Source: Vibrio sp. CAU 1672 (GTDB lineage: Bacteria; Pseudomonadota; Gammaproteobacteria; Enterobacterales; Vibrionaceae). Taken from it: 64,000 nt of DNA. The notes under the pieces were generated by a model. That model searched no databases. It was not told the origin of the DNA and was given only the letters and a program-made list of their open reading frames with translations. A program made the position numbers and the translations under genes. Positions 53,901 through 63,378 of this stretch are shown one piece after another. Location: assembly GCF_029223195.1 (NCBI RefSeq), contig NZ_JARHUF010000001.1:451603-515602 (forward strand), given 5' to 3'. Within the stretch, counting starts at the first letter, position 1, and each line of letters starts with the position of its first letter.

Positions 53901-54404
53901 TACTTCTTTGAGCCCCTCTAATGAAACGGTCAGAGCGCGAATCGATAACTGATAGCCACTCCATTGTACTTCCGTCGCTGAATCAAGCTCAGGCAGGTAG
54001 AGCTTAAACTGGCCACTTCCAGATTGATAATGAGGTTCTTCAAGTACAAAACGACGACGCTCCGCTCCTTTACCAACGATTACCGGGTCTTCAATCGTCG
54101 GGACAAAATTCTCATCAAGAGAGCCCCCTCCGACCTCACTTAAAATTTCATACCAGCCTTCCTCTTCGGAAAGGATCTCTATCTGGCTGACAGGTGTTAC
54201 CTGATAAATTCGTTTATCGGGAGTCAATTGGTAACGTCGACCAGCAACCGGACGCCATTCACAACTGACCTCTTTGTCTTCAAGAGCGTTAATGCTGTTG
54301 TCCAGGTAATGTATGAACGGCATCAAAACCTTTTCGGTTTGAGACGCCAAATTAGATGCTTTAAAACCTGGACTTTCTAAAGCAGTAAAAAACGGGTTAT
54401 CCAT
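50964..54404 (-). CDS. UPF1-like superfamily 1 helicase
   Basis: A 1146-residue protein. The N-terminal 470 residues are beta rich and unassigned. From about residue 485 the SF1B motor is complete: motif [14 protein letters not shown], motif Ia SASTHAAINNV, motif II MIIDECSK (DECS in place of the common DEAQ), motif III VGDVRQLSPF, motif IV YQHRMHP, motif V VDYFQGQEADLVFLS, motif VI NVSITRARYQLVVVG. The group includes UPF1, Sen1 and bacterial defence helicases (AAA_11/AAA_12 type). The insert between motifs III and IV (about 250 residues) is longer than usual. It lies 13 bases after the AAA gene and overlaps the 550-residue gene. Confidence 0.88.
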   Translation of the reverse strand: MDNPFFTALESPGFKASNLASQTEKVLMPFIHYLDNSINALEDKEVSCEWRPVAGRRYQLTPDKRIYQVTPVSQIEILSEEEGWYEILSEVGGGSLDENFVPTIEDPVIVGKGAERRRFVLEEPHYQSGSGQFKLYLPELDSATEVQWSGYQLSIRALTVSLEGLKEVHVDSHACKIKLVNRNCVHLYGQVNPQSTVTINGQNTRFEVIASLDDNQLESYSPRQNGTSWLLFAPNKPNFDGYPLKDVTSKMFGELVPEHLTIDGSGLSQELWSLENNDEGILVLEASDMQSPEFENNTKLNCTRFSEVLFSVSEAKVDEKWIQLVEKESGEETGKSDLDHFFGDNIKILDHTQRKFEDGFRVIKSRPEERQILLAKNTRGKKSWKSEYPNNQGKVPEIRVSVDTSQLKRQKEAINQLRRRPSYGHLPIIHLLQERQRVRWQDIQPESGIDWKVLTNSDFDGCDRQREFVGKALATPDFAILDGPPGTGKTTTILELIIQLVMQGKRVLLSASTHAAINNVLERIQEDSKLSQHIFPLRIGDESNAVGVEGFQFDNLHKQLKSSNCGEAFSKQLMVDASNLICGTTIGILRLFNEREVVLDRGEPPFDVMIIDECSKTTFQEFLVPARFAKRWILVGDVRQLSPFTDREQIVANLDNLMLTPRRGKTDAETLSPAIQQACFLLEELRGNNRNPYEQPMLVSVSKGVLKALNDEIEARVGSELLSKGLENILLIQSRRIRAHEPAFNQLTDMRTLEREPWRLYSRTLCFVDETCLSRLQAMLPDDMLMLHSDWFRTENAFLHKAAGQASDKSFTVKNSDISSTTEIHGELLDRIGSTKWSEQVCWRLEREYWLRLSSNKRLKNNYASTLDRLFPKSIKADGRIHILKNIAFPSILEALSGDGLQKRKNDDPITLNQGFKKHEKKQRHSTLTYQHRMHPDISSFPRSQFYEQGVLLDGSKTRGDRDWEYNRYKKRNTWLDVQGSVFRNVNTKEVEAIVHELKLFCEWAEGKRKNKKDEAYDVAVLTFYKGQEKALREMMQKSLPGNNNRYARFNYKGISIKLATVDYFQGQEADLVFLSMVNTSRDGFMDSPNRLNVSITRARYQLVVVGSHNYFSQRSRTKELSELATSSDVVVPNKMHNKRTRRNRK

Positions 54405-54417
54405 TAGTCCCTACCAC

Positions 54418-56007
54418 TCAGATAAAAGGATTCTCGCCTTCCTGTTTAAGGCGCGGCTTTTTGGTATTTGACTTTGCTAATGCTTCTGGTGGAGCAGAGC
54501 TAGCAGGCACAGCGCGCCCTTCAGCCCATTGACGAGTCTGGCTAATCATCTCTGCCATAGTTTGAGACAATGGAGTTGTTGCGGTAATTGCCTTAAGAAT
54601 ATCGTCCTTATTAAGCTGATGCCCTTCATCAAAAGCGAGAAACATCGCTTCTTTAATGGCTTCTTCCAACTCCGCACCTGTAAACCCTTCACTCATACGT
54701 GCCAAGTCTCTCAGTTCATCATCAGAGAAATCATCTAGCCGGTCTTTGTGCTTAAGGTGAATAGAAAGGATTTCTTTACGATCCTGCTCTACAGGTAGAT
54801 CAACAAAGAAAATTTCATCTACTCGTCCTTTTCGGAGTAACTCAGGGGGTAACTGAGCAATATGGTTGGCTGTTGCGACAACAAAGACAGGTTTATCCTT
54901 TTCCTGCATCCAGGTTAGAAAACTCCCGAGTACACGGGCAGTGGTACCGCCATCAGTAGAACCAGAGCTTTGCATCCCTGAAAGCCCTTTTTCAATTTCA
55001 TCGACCCAGAGAATACTGGGTGATAGTGCCTCTGCCATCTGCAAGGCTGAGCGCATATTGGCCTCTGACTGACCTACAATGCCACCATAAATCTTGCCCA
55101 TATCTAATCGTAACAGTGGCAACTGCCAAGCATTAGCGACAGCTTTTGCGGCCAAACTTTTACCCGTCCCGGGTAAACCTAATAGCAAAACTCCACGTGG
55201 GGATTCAAGACCAAATGAACGAGCATCCGAGGTAAAAGCCTGACGCCGCCGTTTCAGCCAGGATTTCAAGTTATCTAAACCACCGATATCTTCCAATGTT
55301 GCTACTGGGTGAAAATACTCCAAATGACCACTCTTTCGAATTACTTGCTCTTTTTCCTTCACGATAAAAGGAATCTCGGTCGTTGTAAGGCGATTAAACT
55401 CTACGATAGCCTTAGAAAAAGCCAACTGAGCTTCACTAGTAGAAAGGCCCAATGCTGCTTCAAGTAACTCAGGTGAATCACTACAATCACGCTCATCAAG
55501 ATCATAGCGTTCCTTTGCCTGCTGCATCAGTTTACGCATATCATCAATATCCGGTAATGGCATTTCTATAACCTGGACATCTTTTTCCAGTTCTACTGGC
55601 AACAATGGAATTGGCTGGGACAAAACAACAGAGCAACCTGATATTTCCCTGGATGCGACAGCGATAGCAAATGCTCGAAGCCTACTGATGAGAGCGTGGT
55701 CTGCCAAAGTTAGGTGATGATGAAAGTCTTCTAGCAGTACAATAAAATCGCGCCTGCCCTCGGTTTTACTATGCTCAAGTAACCATTCCAATACTTCATG
55801 GGGTTGATCACCATCCTCCAAGTCACGCCATATACCCTCCTCGTAGAGACGCAATTTGTCATGACTGTTCCAGGTGAACAGCTCGCACTCCAGTTCTCTC
55901 GCAGCCCGAATCATTGCCGCCCTAATTCGCAATGTTTCATGACTGATAATCTGATTTAGCGCCGCTGACGATTTTATATTTGTTTTTAATTGATTAAAAA
56001 AATCCAT
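54418..56007 (-). CDS. Ycf46-like AAA ATPase
   Basis: A 529-residue classical AAA protein. The N-terminal 240 residues resemble a degraded AAA or Ycf46 N-domain ([12 protein letters not shown] as a remnant Walker B). The C-terminal AAA module has Walker [14 protein letters not shown] (about residue 277), Walker [11 protein letters not shown] (about 334), sensor 1 VVATAN, arginine fingers in [11 protein letters not shown], and sensor 2 in [11 protein letters not shown]. Ycf46 relatives are often linked with DUF1257/DUF2997. First gene of the leftward operon; it probably supplies a remodelling activity. Confidence 0.88.
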   Translation of the reverse strand: MDFFNQLKTNIKSSAALNQIISHETLRIRAAMIRAARELECELFTWNSHDKLRLYEEGIWRDLEDGDQPHEVLEWLLEHSKTEGRRDFIVLLEDFHHHLTLADHALISRLRAFAIAVASREISGCSVVLSQPIPLLPVELEKDVQVIEMPLPDIDDMRKLMQQAKERYDLDERDCSDSPELLEAALGLSTSEAQLAFSKAIVEFNRLTTTEIPFIVKEKEQVIRKSGHLEYFHPVATLEDIGGLDNLKSWLKRRRQAFTSDARSFGLESPRGVLLLGLPGTGKSLAAKAVANAWQLPLLRLDMGKIYGGIVGQSEANMRSALQMAEALSPSILWVDEIEKGLSGMQSSGSTDGGTTARVLGSFLTWMQEKDKPVFVVATANHIAQLPPELLRKGRVDEIFFVDLPVEQDRKEILSIHLKHKDRLDDFSDDELRDLARMSEGFTGAELEEAIKEAMFLAFDEGHQLNKDDILKAITATTPLSQTMAEMISQTRQWAEGRAVPASSAPPEALAKSNTKKPRLKQEGENPFI

Positions 56008-56394
56008 AGGTTTTCCATAGATAGATTATGTCAAGAGTCAGATATCAACTCCCATCTATTCCCGACACCTCGAAACAAGGTTAATGGTATTGAAGACAGT
56101 TCTATACTTCTGACTATAAGCCGATTGAACCGGGGTCATGTGATTGGTCAGAAAACCACAACAGTTACTAATAGTTATTTGTTTTTATTATATTTCTATC
56201 ATTATTTATTAGTTAACAAAGGCTGCCAACTTTACATCATACGACTGCGAACCATATGTGATCACTATCATATTTATATGCATTTAGTTTATACATAATA
56301 CCGGTTTTTTCATAAACGCAATAAGCGCAAAAGGCAGTACTCACAGACCTTATTTGCTGGCTTATAATCCTAAAAACATCACTAAGGATTGGGA
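56008..56394. other. Divergent promoter region between the AAA operon and the dnd-linked genes
   Basis: 387 A+T-rich bases with no credible gene. TATAAT at 56363-56368 is a good -10 for the rightward gene, without a clear -35. TGTGA-N6-TCATA at 56257-56272 is a partial CRP-like site. The arrangement would allow both blocks to be controlled together. Confidence 0.5.
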
Positions 56395-58422
56395 ATGAAC
56401 GAAGAGCTGTTTGCTGAACTCGTCGCGCAAATTAAGATAGGAAAACAACTGCCAGATGCCATCTACCTTCACAAAGACGCATTCAATGCCCTGCCTAAAG
56501 TCTTGATTCAGTTCATTCCTGCTGTCGCAAAAGCGGTGAGTTTGGACGACGAAAGTTGGAACCTCGTTAAGCTGTTCAAAAGAGAGTTCCGCTTATCTTT
56601 ACTGCACTACCCCGACTTTTATACAGATTCCTACCCGGCCTTACGACAAAGCTTGAACGTCGACCTTTCAAAACTTAGCCACAAAATCACAAGTTACGCT
56701 GATTCTGATAATCCGCCCATCTTGCACCGAAAAGAGACCATGATCTTGCCGGACAGTGAGCATTACCAACACTTCACCTCTCTAACACAAGAAGGCGATA
56801 ACGCAGGTTTGTATGAAAACAGCCGCTTGATCGGTTTTAAGCGCTCTTGGGAGAACATCATTGCACGTCATGGCTATGAACTTGTTGATGGGCGTTTATT
56901 CCGCAGCTCCGCCGTTGCTCAAACAAAAGAATCCGGCATCGACCGACACAAAACCGCATTGGTAAGGCATGAGCTATCAGCCCCGATGAAGACATTGGTT
57001 AAACATGGTTACCTTGAGGGAACTTACTCTATTTTTGATTATGGCTGCGGACGAGGTGATGACTTACGTGAACTGGAAGCGCACGGGTTAGATGCGTTAG
57101 GTTGGGATCCAAACTTTCAACCAGACAACGACAGAGTAAGTTCTGACATCGTTAACTTGGGGTTTGTGCTCAACGTTATCGAAGATCAAGATGAACGTTT
57201 AGACGCCCTACTGGGGGCGTGGGAGCTCGCAAACAAGTTTCTGGTGGTGTCAGTCATGCTAGCAAACGAAAGCTATATCGCCCAGTTCAAACCTTATAAA
57301 GATGGTGTAATCACCTCTCTCAACACCTTTCAAAAATACTATGCCCAGTCGGAAATAAAAGCCTACATAGAGAGAAGCTTACAAGAAGATGCCATCACCG
57401 TTGCACCTGGCATTTTTTACATCTTCAAAGACAAGCTAGAAGAGCAGCTGTATCTACAAAGCAAGTACAAACGTCATCATAAATGGCAGCAACTCACCTC
57501 GCCGGCACCTATTGAAGCGAAAGATAAAGCCAAGCTTTTGATTACTCAAAATCAAGAACTGTTTGACGGATTCTGGAACACCTGTTTAGACCTTGGCCGT
57601 ATACCATCGAACGATGAGTTTGAGCAATCCAATAAGGTACGAGAGCTTATTGGTTCCCATAAAAAAGTCTTCAGCCTGCTGCAAGAGATGTTTGATACCA
57701 AAGAGTTTGAACAAGCTGAAAAACGCCGCAAAGAAGATTTGCTATTGTATTTTGCGATGGGATTATTTGAAAAAAGAAAGCCCTACACACAGCAACCAGA
57801 ATCACTCAAACGCGATATCAAAGCGCTGTTTGATGATTACAAAACCGCTCTTAACCTCGCTGCAGAACTGTTGTTTGCGATTGCCGATACCGGGCTAATA
57901 AACAACCAGTGTGAAAAAGCTCACTCACAGCTGCCTGCAAGTTTATTGAATACCGGCCACTCACTCATCTTACACCGTGACTATATCGATGAACTGCCGT
58001 TGCTACTTCGTACATACGTTGGCGCAGGATTGCAAATGTATGGCGAGCTGGATGAAGAAATCGATCTCATCAAAATCCACATCACCTCAGGCAAACTCAC
58101 CCTAACCGCTTATGATGATTTTGAGAAATCTGTGCCCTTCTTAGTCGAGCGCATCAAAATCAAAATGGCGGAGCAAGATATCGACTTCTTTGACTATGTG
58201 AATGAAGAGCGCAGGCCACCTCTGATAAACAAGCACCTGTACATGCCAACCGACCACGAAAGGTACAAAAAACAGTTGAGTTTTGACAAGCGCTTAGCGA
58301 AATTGATGGAGTTTGAACCTGATGAAGAAACTCAGATGCATAGAACTGAGTTTGAGGTACTTTTGAGTAAGCACAATAAACAAATCAAAGGGTTCTGCTT
58401 AAGTACTCGACAAGTCAGTTAA
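56395..58422 (+). CDS. DNA phosphorothioation-associated putative methyltransferase
   Basis: A 675-residue protein that fits the family found beside dnd genes (TIGR04096-like). The frame opens with TTG at 56389; ATG at 56395 has AAGGA at six bases and is preferred. A Rossmann SAM motif IFDYGCGRGDDLRELEAHG lies near residues 211-229, after the family blocks HRKETMILPDSEHYQHFTSLT and LIGFKRSWENIIARHGY. The C-terminal half is helical. The reaction is unproven. It precedes dndB on the same strand with about 215 bases between. Confidence 0.85.
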   Translation: MNEELFAELVAQIKIGKQLPDAIYLHKDAFNALPKVLIQFIPAVAKAVSLDDESWNLVKLFKREFRLSLLHYPDFYTDSYPALRQSLNVDLSKLSHKITSYADSDNPPILHRKETMILPDSEHYQHFTSLTQEGDNAGLYENSRLIGFKRSWENIIARHGYELVDGRLFRSSAVAQTKESGIDRHKTALVRHELSAPMKTLVKHGYLEGTYSIFDYGCGRGDDLRELEAHGLDALGWDPNFQPDNDRVSSDIVNLGFVLNVIEDQDERLDALLGAWELANKFLVVSVMLANESYIAQFKPYKDGVITSLNTFQKYYAQSEIKAYIERSLQEDAITVAPGIFYIFKDKLEEQLYLQSKYKRHHKWQQLTSPAPIEAKDKAKLLITQNQELFDGFWNTCLDLGRIPSNDEFEQSNKVRELIGSHKKVFSLLQEMFDTKEFEQAEKRRKEDLLLYFAMGLFEKRKPYTQQPESLKRDIKALFDDYKTALNLAAELLFAIADTGLINNQCEKAHSQLPASLLNTGHSLILHRDYIDELPLLLRTYVGAGLQMYGELDEEIDLIKIHITSGKLTLTAYDDFEKSVPFLVERIKIKMAEQDIDFFDYVNEERRPPLINKHLYMPTDHERYKKQLSFDKRLAKLMEFEPDEETQMHRTEFEVLLSKHNKQIKGFCLSTRQVS

Positions 58423-58531
58423 ACCTTCAGAAAATCCATACTTCAGCATAGAAATCTCACATACATACCTGTAAAATGTCCGACCTATTTTGGCAAACCG
58501 ATGCAATATTTCGCAAAGCTGAAACTCATAC

Positions 58532-58560
58532 ATAACATAATCGAACTTTTAGTATGTTAT
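58532..58560. promoter_or_regulatory. Inverted repeat and promoter elements upstream of dndB
   Basis: ATAACATA (58532-58539) mirrors TATGTTAT (58553-58560) with 13 bases between, about 80 bases before the dndB start. TTGACA (58564-58569) and the A+T stretch TATATAAA (58578-58585) follow, and another small symmetry CCAAG...CTTGG (58572-58590). Candidate operator for a dnd repressor; no regulator gene is in the window. Confidence 0.45.
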
Positions 58561-58640
58561 TTTTTGACATACCAAGATATATAAACTTGGCTTACCTTTA
58601 GTCATTACGTCATAAAATAACAAACCAACTAAGGTATCGT

Positions 58641-59720
58641 ATGCAAATTCAAGATTCAGGCTACTGCTACTCTTTCCCGGCAGTTAGAGGCATTCAAGCA
58701 GGGCGTCCTTTCTACATTGCGACTTGCCCTCTCAGGATCATCCCTAAAATTTTCAGCTATAACGAAGATGACGTTCCTCCTGAGCTAAGAGCTCAGAGAA
58801 CTCTCAACAAAACTCGTATACCTGAAATGGTCAAATACTTACTCGATAACCCAAAAGATTACGTTTTCTCAGCACTCACTGCGTCTGTTGGCGTAGACAT
58901 TGCCTTTGCGGATCATGACGGAGCACCAAACTTGGGAACCCTTAAAATTCCTATGGATGCTCAGATTCTGATTAATGACGGACAACACCGCCGCAAAGCC
59001 ATTGAAGAAGCGCTGAGAGAGAACCCTGATTTAGGCCAAGACAACATTCCAGTTTTGTTCTTCATTGACGAAGGCCTGACTCGCAGTCAACAAATGTTTG
59101 CGGATCTCAACAAATACGCAGTAAAACCTAGTCCTTCACTGGGTACTCTATATGACCATAGAGATGAAAGCTCTGAGCTTGCACGCGAGTTAGCAACTAA
59201 CGTCAGACCCTTTATGGGCCTGACCGAAATGGAAAAATCCAACATCAGTCCTAAATCAAACAAACTTTTCACTTTAAGCAGCATTAAGCAATCAACTCGA
59301 GCTTTACTCAGTAAAGGACCGAAAGATGGTTTCAGTGATGAAGAGAAGAAGCTAGCTGCTGAGTTTTGGGAAGAAGTCACTCGCCACATTAAAGATTGGC
59401 AAATGGTGATTGATAAAGAAGTATCGCCTGCACAACTCCGCCAAGAGTATATTCACGCGCACGGCGTTGGATTACACGCCATTGGCGTGCTAGGAAAACA
59501 CCTTCTTTGCCAAGAACCTAAACATTGGAAAGAAAAGCTTAAACAACTAGCCAAAGTGAACTGGCTAAAAACCAATCCGGAATGGATCCAGCGAAGCATG
59601 AACCACGGTAAACTGAGTAAGTCGACCACGAACATTCAGCTTACTGCCAACGCACTAAAAATTGAACTCGGGTTACCATTAACCCCTGAAGAAAAAGCTC
59701 TAGAGAAGCAGTTATCATGA
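58641..59720 (+). CDS. dndB: DNA sulfur modification protein DndB
   Basis: A 359-residue protein of the DGQHR family, with the motif DGQHRRKAIEEAL at residues 113-125 and FADLNKYAVKPSPSLGTLYD after it. DndB acts as negative regulator of dnd transcription in known systems and influences which sites are modified. First gene of dndBCDE; its end overlaps the dndC start by four bases (ATGA). Confidence 0.95.
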   Translation: MQIQDSGYCYSFPAVRGIQAGRPFYIATCPLRIIPKIFSYNEDDVPPELRAQRTLNKTRIPEMVKYLLDNPKDYVFSALTASVGVDIAFADHDGAPNLGTLKIPMDAQILINDGQHRRKAIEEALRENPDLGQDNIPVLFFIDEGLTRSQQMFADLNKYAVKPSPSLGTLYDHRDESSELARELATNVRPFMGLTEMEKSNISPKSNKLFTLSSIKQSTRALLSKGPKDGFSDEEKKLAAEFWEEVTRHIKDWQMVIDKEVSPAQLRQEYIHAHGVGLHAIGVLGKHLLCQEPKHWKEKLKQLAKVNWLKTNPEWIQRSMNHGKLSKSTTNIQLTANALKIELGLPLTPEEKALEKQLS

Positions 59721-61348
59721 TACACGAGCTACAATTGGCAGAAGATTTAGCCGAATACGAAGACTTCATTAATGCAGAAGACTTCGCCAACAACAAATTA
59801 AGTCACTACATTGCAGATGTGCAGCGCGTCTACTGCGCAGACAAACGCCCTTGGGTTATCGGTTACAGTGGCGGCAAAGATTCATCAGCGGTGATGTCAC
59901 TAGTTTATTTAGCGCTACTTGGCTTAGAGCCCAATGACCGCCATAAACCAGTATTTGTTGTTTCTTCAGATACGTTGGTTGAAACCCCCGTTGTTGTAAA
60001 CCATATCAAAGATTCACTAGCAGCAATCGAGAAAGGTGCAAAACGCGATAACCTACCGATCACTTGTCACAAGGTAGTTCCACAAGACAACCAAACGTTC
60101 TGGGCAAATTTGCTTGGTAAAGGCTACCCGGCACCAACACGTTCTTTCCGTTGGTGTACAGAGCGTATGAAGATTGATCCTGTGAGCGACTTCATCAAGT
60201 CAAAAGTTTCACAATTTGACGAAGTGATTGTTGTTCTGGGTTCTCGTAGCCAAGAAAGTGCGTCACGTGCACAAGTTATCGCCAAACATAAAATCGATGG
60301 CTCTCGATTAGCACGTCATACAACACTTGCTAATGCGTTCATTTTTACCCCTATTGATACATGGGGTGTAGACGATGTATGGAAACTCTTGCGTCTTTGC
60401 CATTTAGAAACCAAGCACACACCTTATGGGCCAAAGAACATTTGGATCGACAAGTACGATCTTGAATGGGAAAACCCTTGGGGTGGTAAAAACCTCGTTC
60501 TTTGGAATCTATACAAAGATTCCTCGGGTCAGGGGGAGTGTCCAATGGTTATTGATGAGACAACACCATCTTGTGGTAACTCTCGTTTTGGCTGCTGGAC
60601 ATGTACTGTCGTAACCAAAGACCGTGCGATGGAAAGCCTTATCCAAAATGGCGAGGAGTGGATGGCTCCGCTTCTGGAATTCCGGAACAAGTTATCAATG
60701 ACGACCGATCCGGCTAACAAAGAAGAATATCGAAACCACAAACGCCGCACCGGAAAAGTAAGCTATCAATACGCGAAAGAAGGCGAAGATATTGCCACTG
60801 AGCGTAAGCACGTACCAGGCCCTTATTGGTTAAAATATCGTCGCCAATGGTTACGCGAGTTACTTGAACTCGATAAGAAGTTCAAATCAGAAGGTAGGGA
60901 AATAGAGCTGATTACCATTCCAGAGCTGCACGCGATTCGTCAGGAGTGGATTCATGATCCAAACGAGCCGGATTGGGATGACTCTCTGCCAACGATTTTT
61001 AGAGAAGTATATGGCTACGATCTTGATTGGGTATATGACGACAACGCTAGCTTTGGCAAAGATGACGCTCAACTGATTCATGAGCTTTGTGATAGCTTCG
61101 ATGTCGCTCCAGAAATGATCATGAAACTTATAGAGCTGGAAATCTCGATGGAAGGCTTAAGTCGTCGCAGTGGTATTTCGAATAAAATTGCGTCACTACT
61201 GAAGCAAGACTGGGGAAGCTTGGAAGAGATCAAACAGAAGCATGCATCGCTACAAAGCAAAGCTGAATTTGATATTCACCAAAAAGAAATTGAGCGCTAC
61301 AACGAGCAACTTGCAGACCTAGATAAGCAGCTTCAAAAAGAGTTTTAA
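59717..61348 (+). CDS. dndC: DNA sulfur modification protein DndC (ATP pyrophosphatase)
   Basis: A 543-residue PAPS-reductase-like enzyme. The PP-loop SGGKDS is at residues 51-56. The Fe-S cysteines cluster in C286-GNSRFG-C293-WT-C296, with a fourth probably in RWCTERMKIDP. It adenylates or activates the DNA substrate for sulfur insertion with DndD and DndE. Length is near the family norm. It sits between dndB (overlap) and dndD (eight-base gap). Confidence 0.96.
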   Translation: MIHELQLAEDLAEYEDFINAEDFANNKLSHYIADVQRVYCADKRPWVIGYSGGKDSSAVMSLVYLALLGLEPNDRHKPVFVVSSDTLVETPVVVNHIKDSLAAIEKGAKRDNLPITCHKVVPQDNQTFWANLLGKGYPAPTRSFRWCTERMKIDPVSDFIKSKVSQFDEVIVVLGSRSQESASRAQVIAKHKIDGSRLARHTTLANAFIFTPIDTWGVDDVWKLLRLCHLETKHTPYGPKNIWIDKYDLEWENPWGGKNLVLWNLYKDSSGQGECPMVIDETTPSCGNSRFGCWTCTVVTKDRAMESLIQNGEEWMAPLLEFRNKLSMTTDPANKEEYRNHKRRTGKVSYQYAKEGEDIATERKHVPGPYWLKYRRQWLRELLELDKKFKSEGREIELITIPELHAIRQEWIHDPNEPDWDDSLPTIFREVYGYDLDWVYDDNASFGKDDAQLIHELCDSFDVAPEMIMKLIELEISMEGLSRRSGISNKIASLLKQDWGSLEEIKQKHASLQSKAEFDIHQKEIERYNEQLADLDKQLQKEF

Positions 61349-61356
61349 ACACTAAC

Positions 61357-63378
61357 ATGCTAATTACTAAACTAACTCTCAACAACTTTCGTGTGTTTCG
61401 TGGCGTACATGAGGTTGATTTACGCCCAGCTCCTGCTCGTCTGAGCAAAAATGGCCCTATTGAAGGCACCGAACGTCCTATTATTTTATTTGGTGGGTTA
61501 AATGGCGCGGGTAAAACGTCTATTTTAACTGCTGTACGCTTAGCACTATTCGGACGCCAATCCTTTAGCCAAGTACTGTCAAACGGCGAATACATTGAAG
61601 CTTTGTCAGAGCTCATCCACAAAGGCGTCGGCCATGGTGGCGTTCAAGATAATGCTTCTATTGAACTGGAGTTCAAATACAGCCAAAACGGCGAAGAGAA
61701 CACGTACAAAGTGATTCGTGGCTGGAAACGCGGTAAAAAAGACAGCCTTTGCCTTGAAAAAGATGGCATTCAGATTCCAGAACTTAATTACGATCAATGT
61801 CAGGGCTTTTTGAATGAGCTGATTCCTACTGGCATCGCAGACTTATTCTTCTTTGACGGAGAAAAGATTGCTGATCTTGCAGAAGATGAGTCAGGTACGG
61901 TTCTGAAAACGGCCGTTCGTCGACTATTAGGCTTAGATGTTATTGCTAAACTCAAGAGCGACTTAAACATCTTCCTGAAAAAGCAAGGCTCTGGCATGTT
62001 GAGTCAGTCTTTGAAAGAGGAAATGAACTCTCTGGATGAGCTACGTATCAGCCATGAACGCGCAGCAGAGAAGTTACGTGGGGAAGCTGACATTGTTGAT
62101 GCGCAAATAGAGCTTGTTTCTCGCGATATCCTCAAACTAGAAAACAAGTTGTCCCAAAATGGTGGCGCTTGGGCTAAAACTCGAGAAGATGAGCAACAAA
62201 AAGTAGATAGCTTGCTCAAAGAGAAAATAGAGCTTGAAAAACAAATCCGCATGGAGATGGAGACAAGCCTACCTTTCGCACTGGCCCCGAACACAATGAG
62301 CTCTCTCCTTGGGTTAATTAAAAAAGAACAAAGTGTTAAGCAAAAGCAAAACTTTGGCCATGAACTAGATTCGTTCCTTGAGACTCTCCGAGCAAAATTA
62401 TCGTTTAACCTTAGCAGTTCAGCGCCAGCTGCATTAGAAGCGATTACTGACAGTCTTGAAGAACATCTTGGAGATGCTCACAACCAAGAACTACTACTGG
62501 ATATCTCTGACCGACAGGCAACAACGATAGAATATCAAGTAACACAACTGTCCTCCGATTCTTTCAACCGCTTTGAGAATGCGAGAACACGGCTTAAAAA
62601 GGTAGAAGAAGAAATCGATAATGCCTCAAACAATATCGCGCGAGCTCCAGAGCAAGAGCAAGTGCAAGAGCTGTTTGCTGAAATTCGCGAACTAGATAAA
62701 AAGAAAGAAAAACTGATTATCGAGTATCACGAACTTTTGGAGCACGCGAAAAGAGAGCTTCGACAAGCTCTGGAAATCGCTCGCCAAATTCAGAAGCTTC
62801 ACGATAAGCACAAAGATCAGGCAGGTAAAAACCAAAGCATCGGCAATGCACAAAATGCAATCCTGCTTCTGGACAAGTTCGGAGAGCAGCTCACCAAAGC
62901 CCGTGTTATCCAACTGGAAAGTGAGTTCGTTCGGTCATACAAGAAACTGGCCCGTAAAGAAGATCTTAAACTTACCGCAGCAATTAACCCATCGACTTTT
63001 GACGTTGAGCTGATGGACGAACACGGCGTTAAGATCAACCGTAAAGCTATGTCTGCCGGTGAAAAGCAAATTTACGCTATCTCAATACTGGAAGCTCTGG
63101 GTAAAACCTCTGGCCGTAAACTGCCAATTATTATTGATACACCACTTGGCCGACTGGACTCACACCACCGTGACAAACTAGTAGAGAGTTACTTTCCTCA
63201 CGCAAGCCATCAAGTAGTAATACTATCTACTGATACTGAGATAGATAAGAAATACTTCATGAGTCGCCTCCAAGACGATATGGCTCGTACTTACGAAATT
63301 TGTTTTGATGGTTCGACTAAATCTTCAAGGCTAAAAGAAGGTTACTTCTGGAGAGAAGCAGTTAAGGAGGCAGTGTAA
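61357..63378 (+). CDS. dndD: DNA sulfur modification protein DndD (SMC-like ATPase)
   Basis: A 673-residue ATPase of the Rad50/SMC kind. Walker A GGLNGAGKT is at residues 46-54; a coiled-coil middle (about 215-500) with a central hinge follows; the C-terminal ABC signature is SAGEKQIYAISILEAL, Walker B LPIIIDTPLGRLD. DndD is thought to nick or open DNA for modification. TAATG overlap with dndE. Confidence 0.96.
   Translation: MLITKLTLNNFRVFRGVHEVDLRPAPARLSKNGPIEGTERPIILFGGLNGAGKTSILTAVRLALFGRQSFSQVLSNGEYIEALSELIHKGVGHGGVQDNASIELEFKYSQNGEENTYKVIRGWKRGKKDSLCLEKDGIQIPELNYDQCQGFLNELIPTGIADLFFFDGEKIADLAEDESGTVLKTAVRRLLGLDVIAKLKSDLNIFLKKQGSGMLSQSLKEEMNSLDELRISHERAAEKLRGEADIVDAQIELVSRDILKLENKLSQNGGAWAKTREDEQQKVDSLLKEKIELEKQIRMEMETSLPFALAPNTMSSLLGLIKKEQSVKQKQNFGHELDSFLETLRAKLSFNLSSSAPAALEAITDSLEEHLGDAHNQELLLDISDRQATTIEYQVTQLSSDSFNRFENARTRLKKVEEEIDNASNNIARAPEQEQVQELFAEIRELDKKKEKLIIEYHELLEHAKRELRQALEIARQIQKLHDKHKDQAGKNQSIGNAQNAILLLDKFGEQLTKARVIQLESEFVRSYKKLARKEDLKLTAAINPSTFDVELMDEHGVKINRKAMSAGEKQIYAISILEALGKTSGRKLPIIIDTPLGRLDSHHRDKLVESYFPHASHQVVILSTDTEIDKKYFMSRLQDDMARTYEICFDGSTKSSRLKEGYFWREAVKEAV

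Noticed and set aside
45145..56007. Leftward operon as a DndFGH restriction module
   Set aside because: Gene number, sizes and domains do not match DndF, DndG and DndH; the helicase is UPF1-like and the other proteins differ.
56257..56272. CRP-like site in the divergent defence-island promoter gap
   Set aside because: Only the left half (TGTGA) fits; the right half is poor, so it is not listed as an operator of its own.
55990..56298. 102-codon plus-strand frame in the divergent gap
   Set aside because: Very A+T-rich and without ribosome site or family resemblance; overlaps the AAA gene start.
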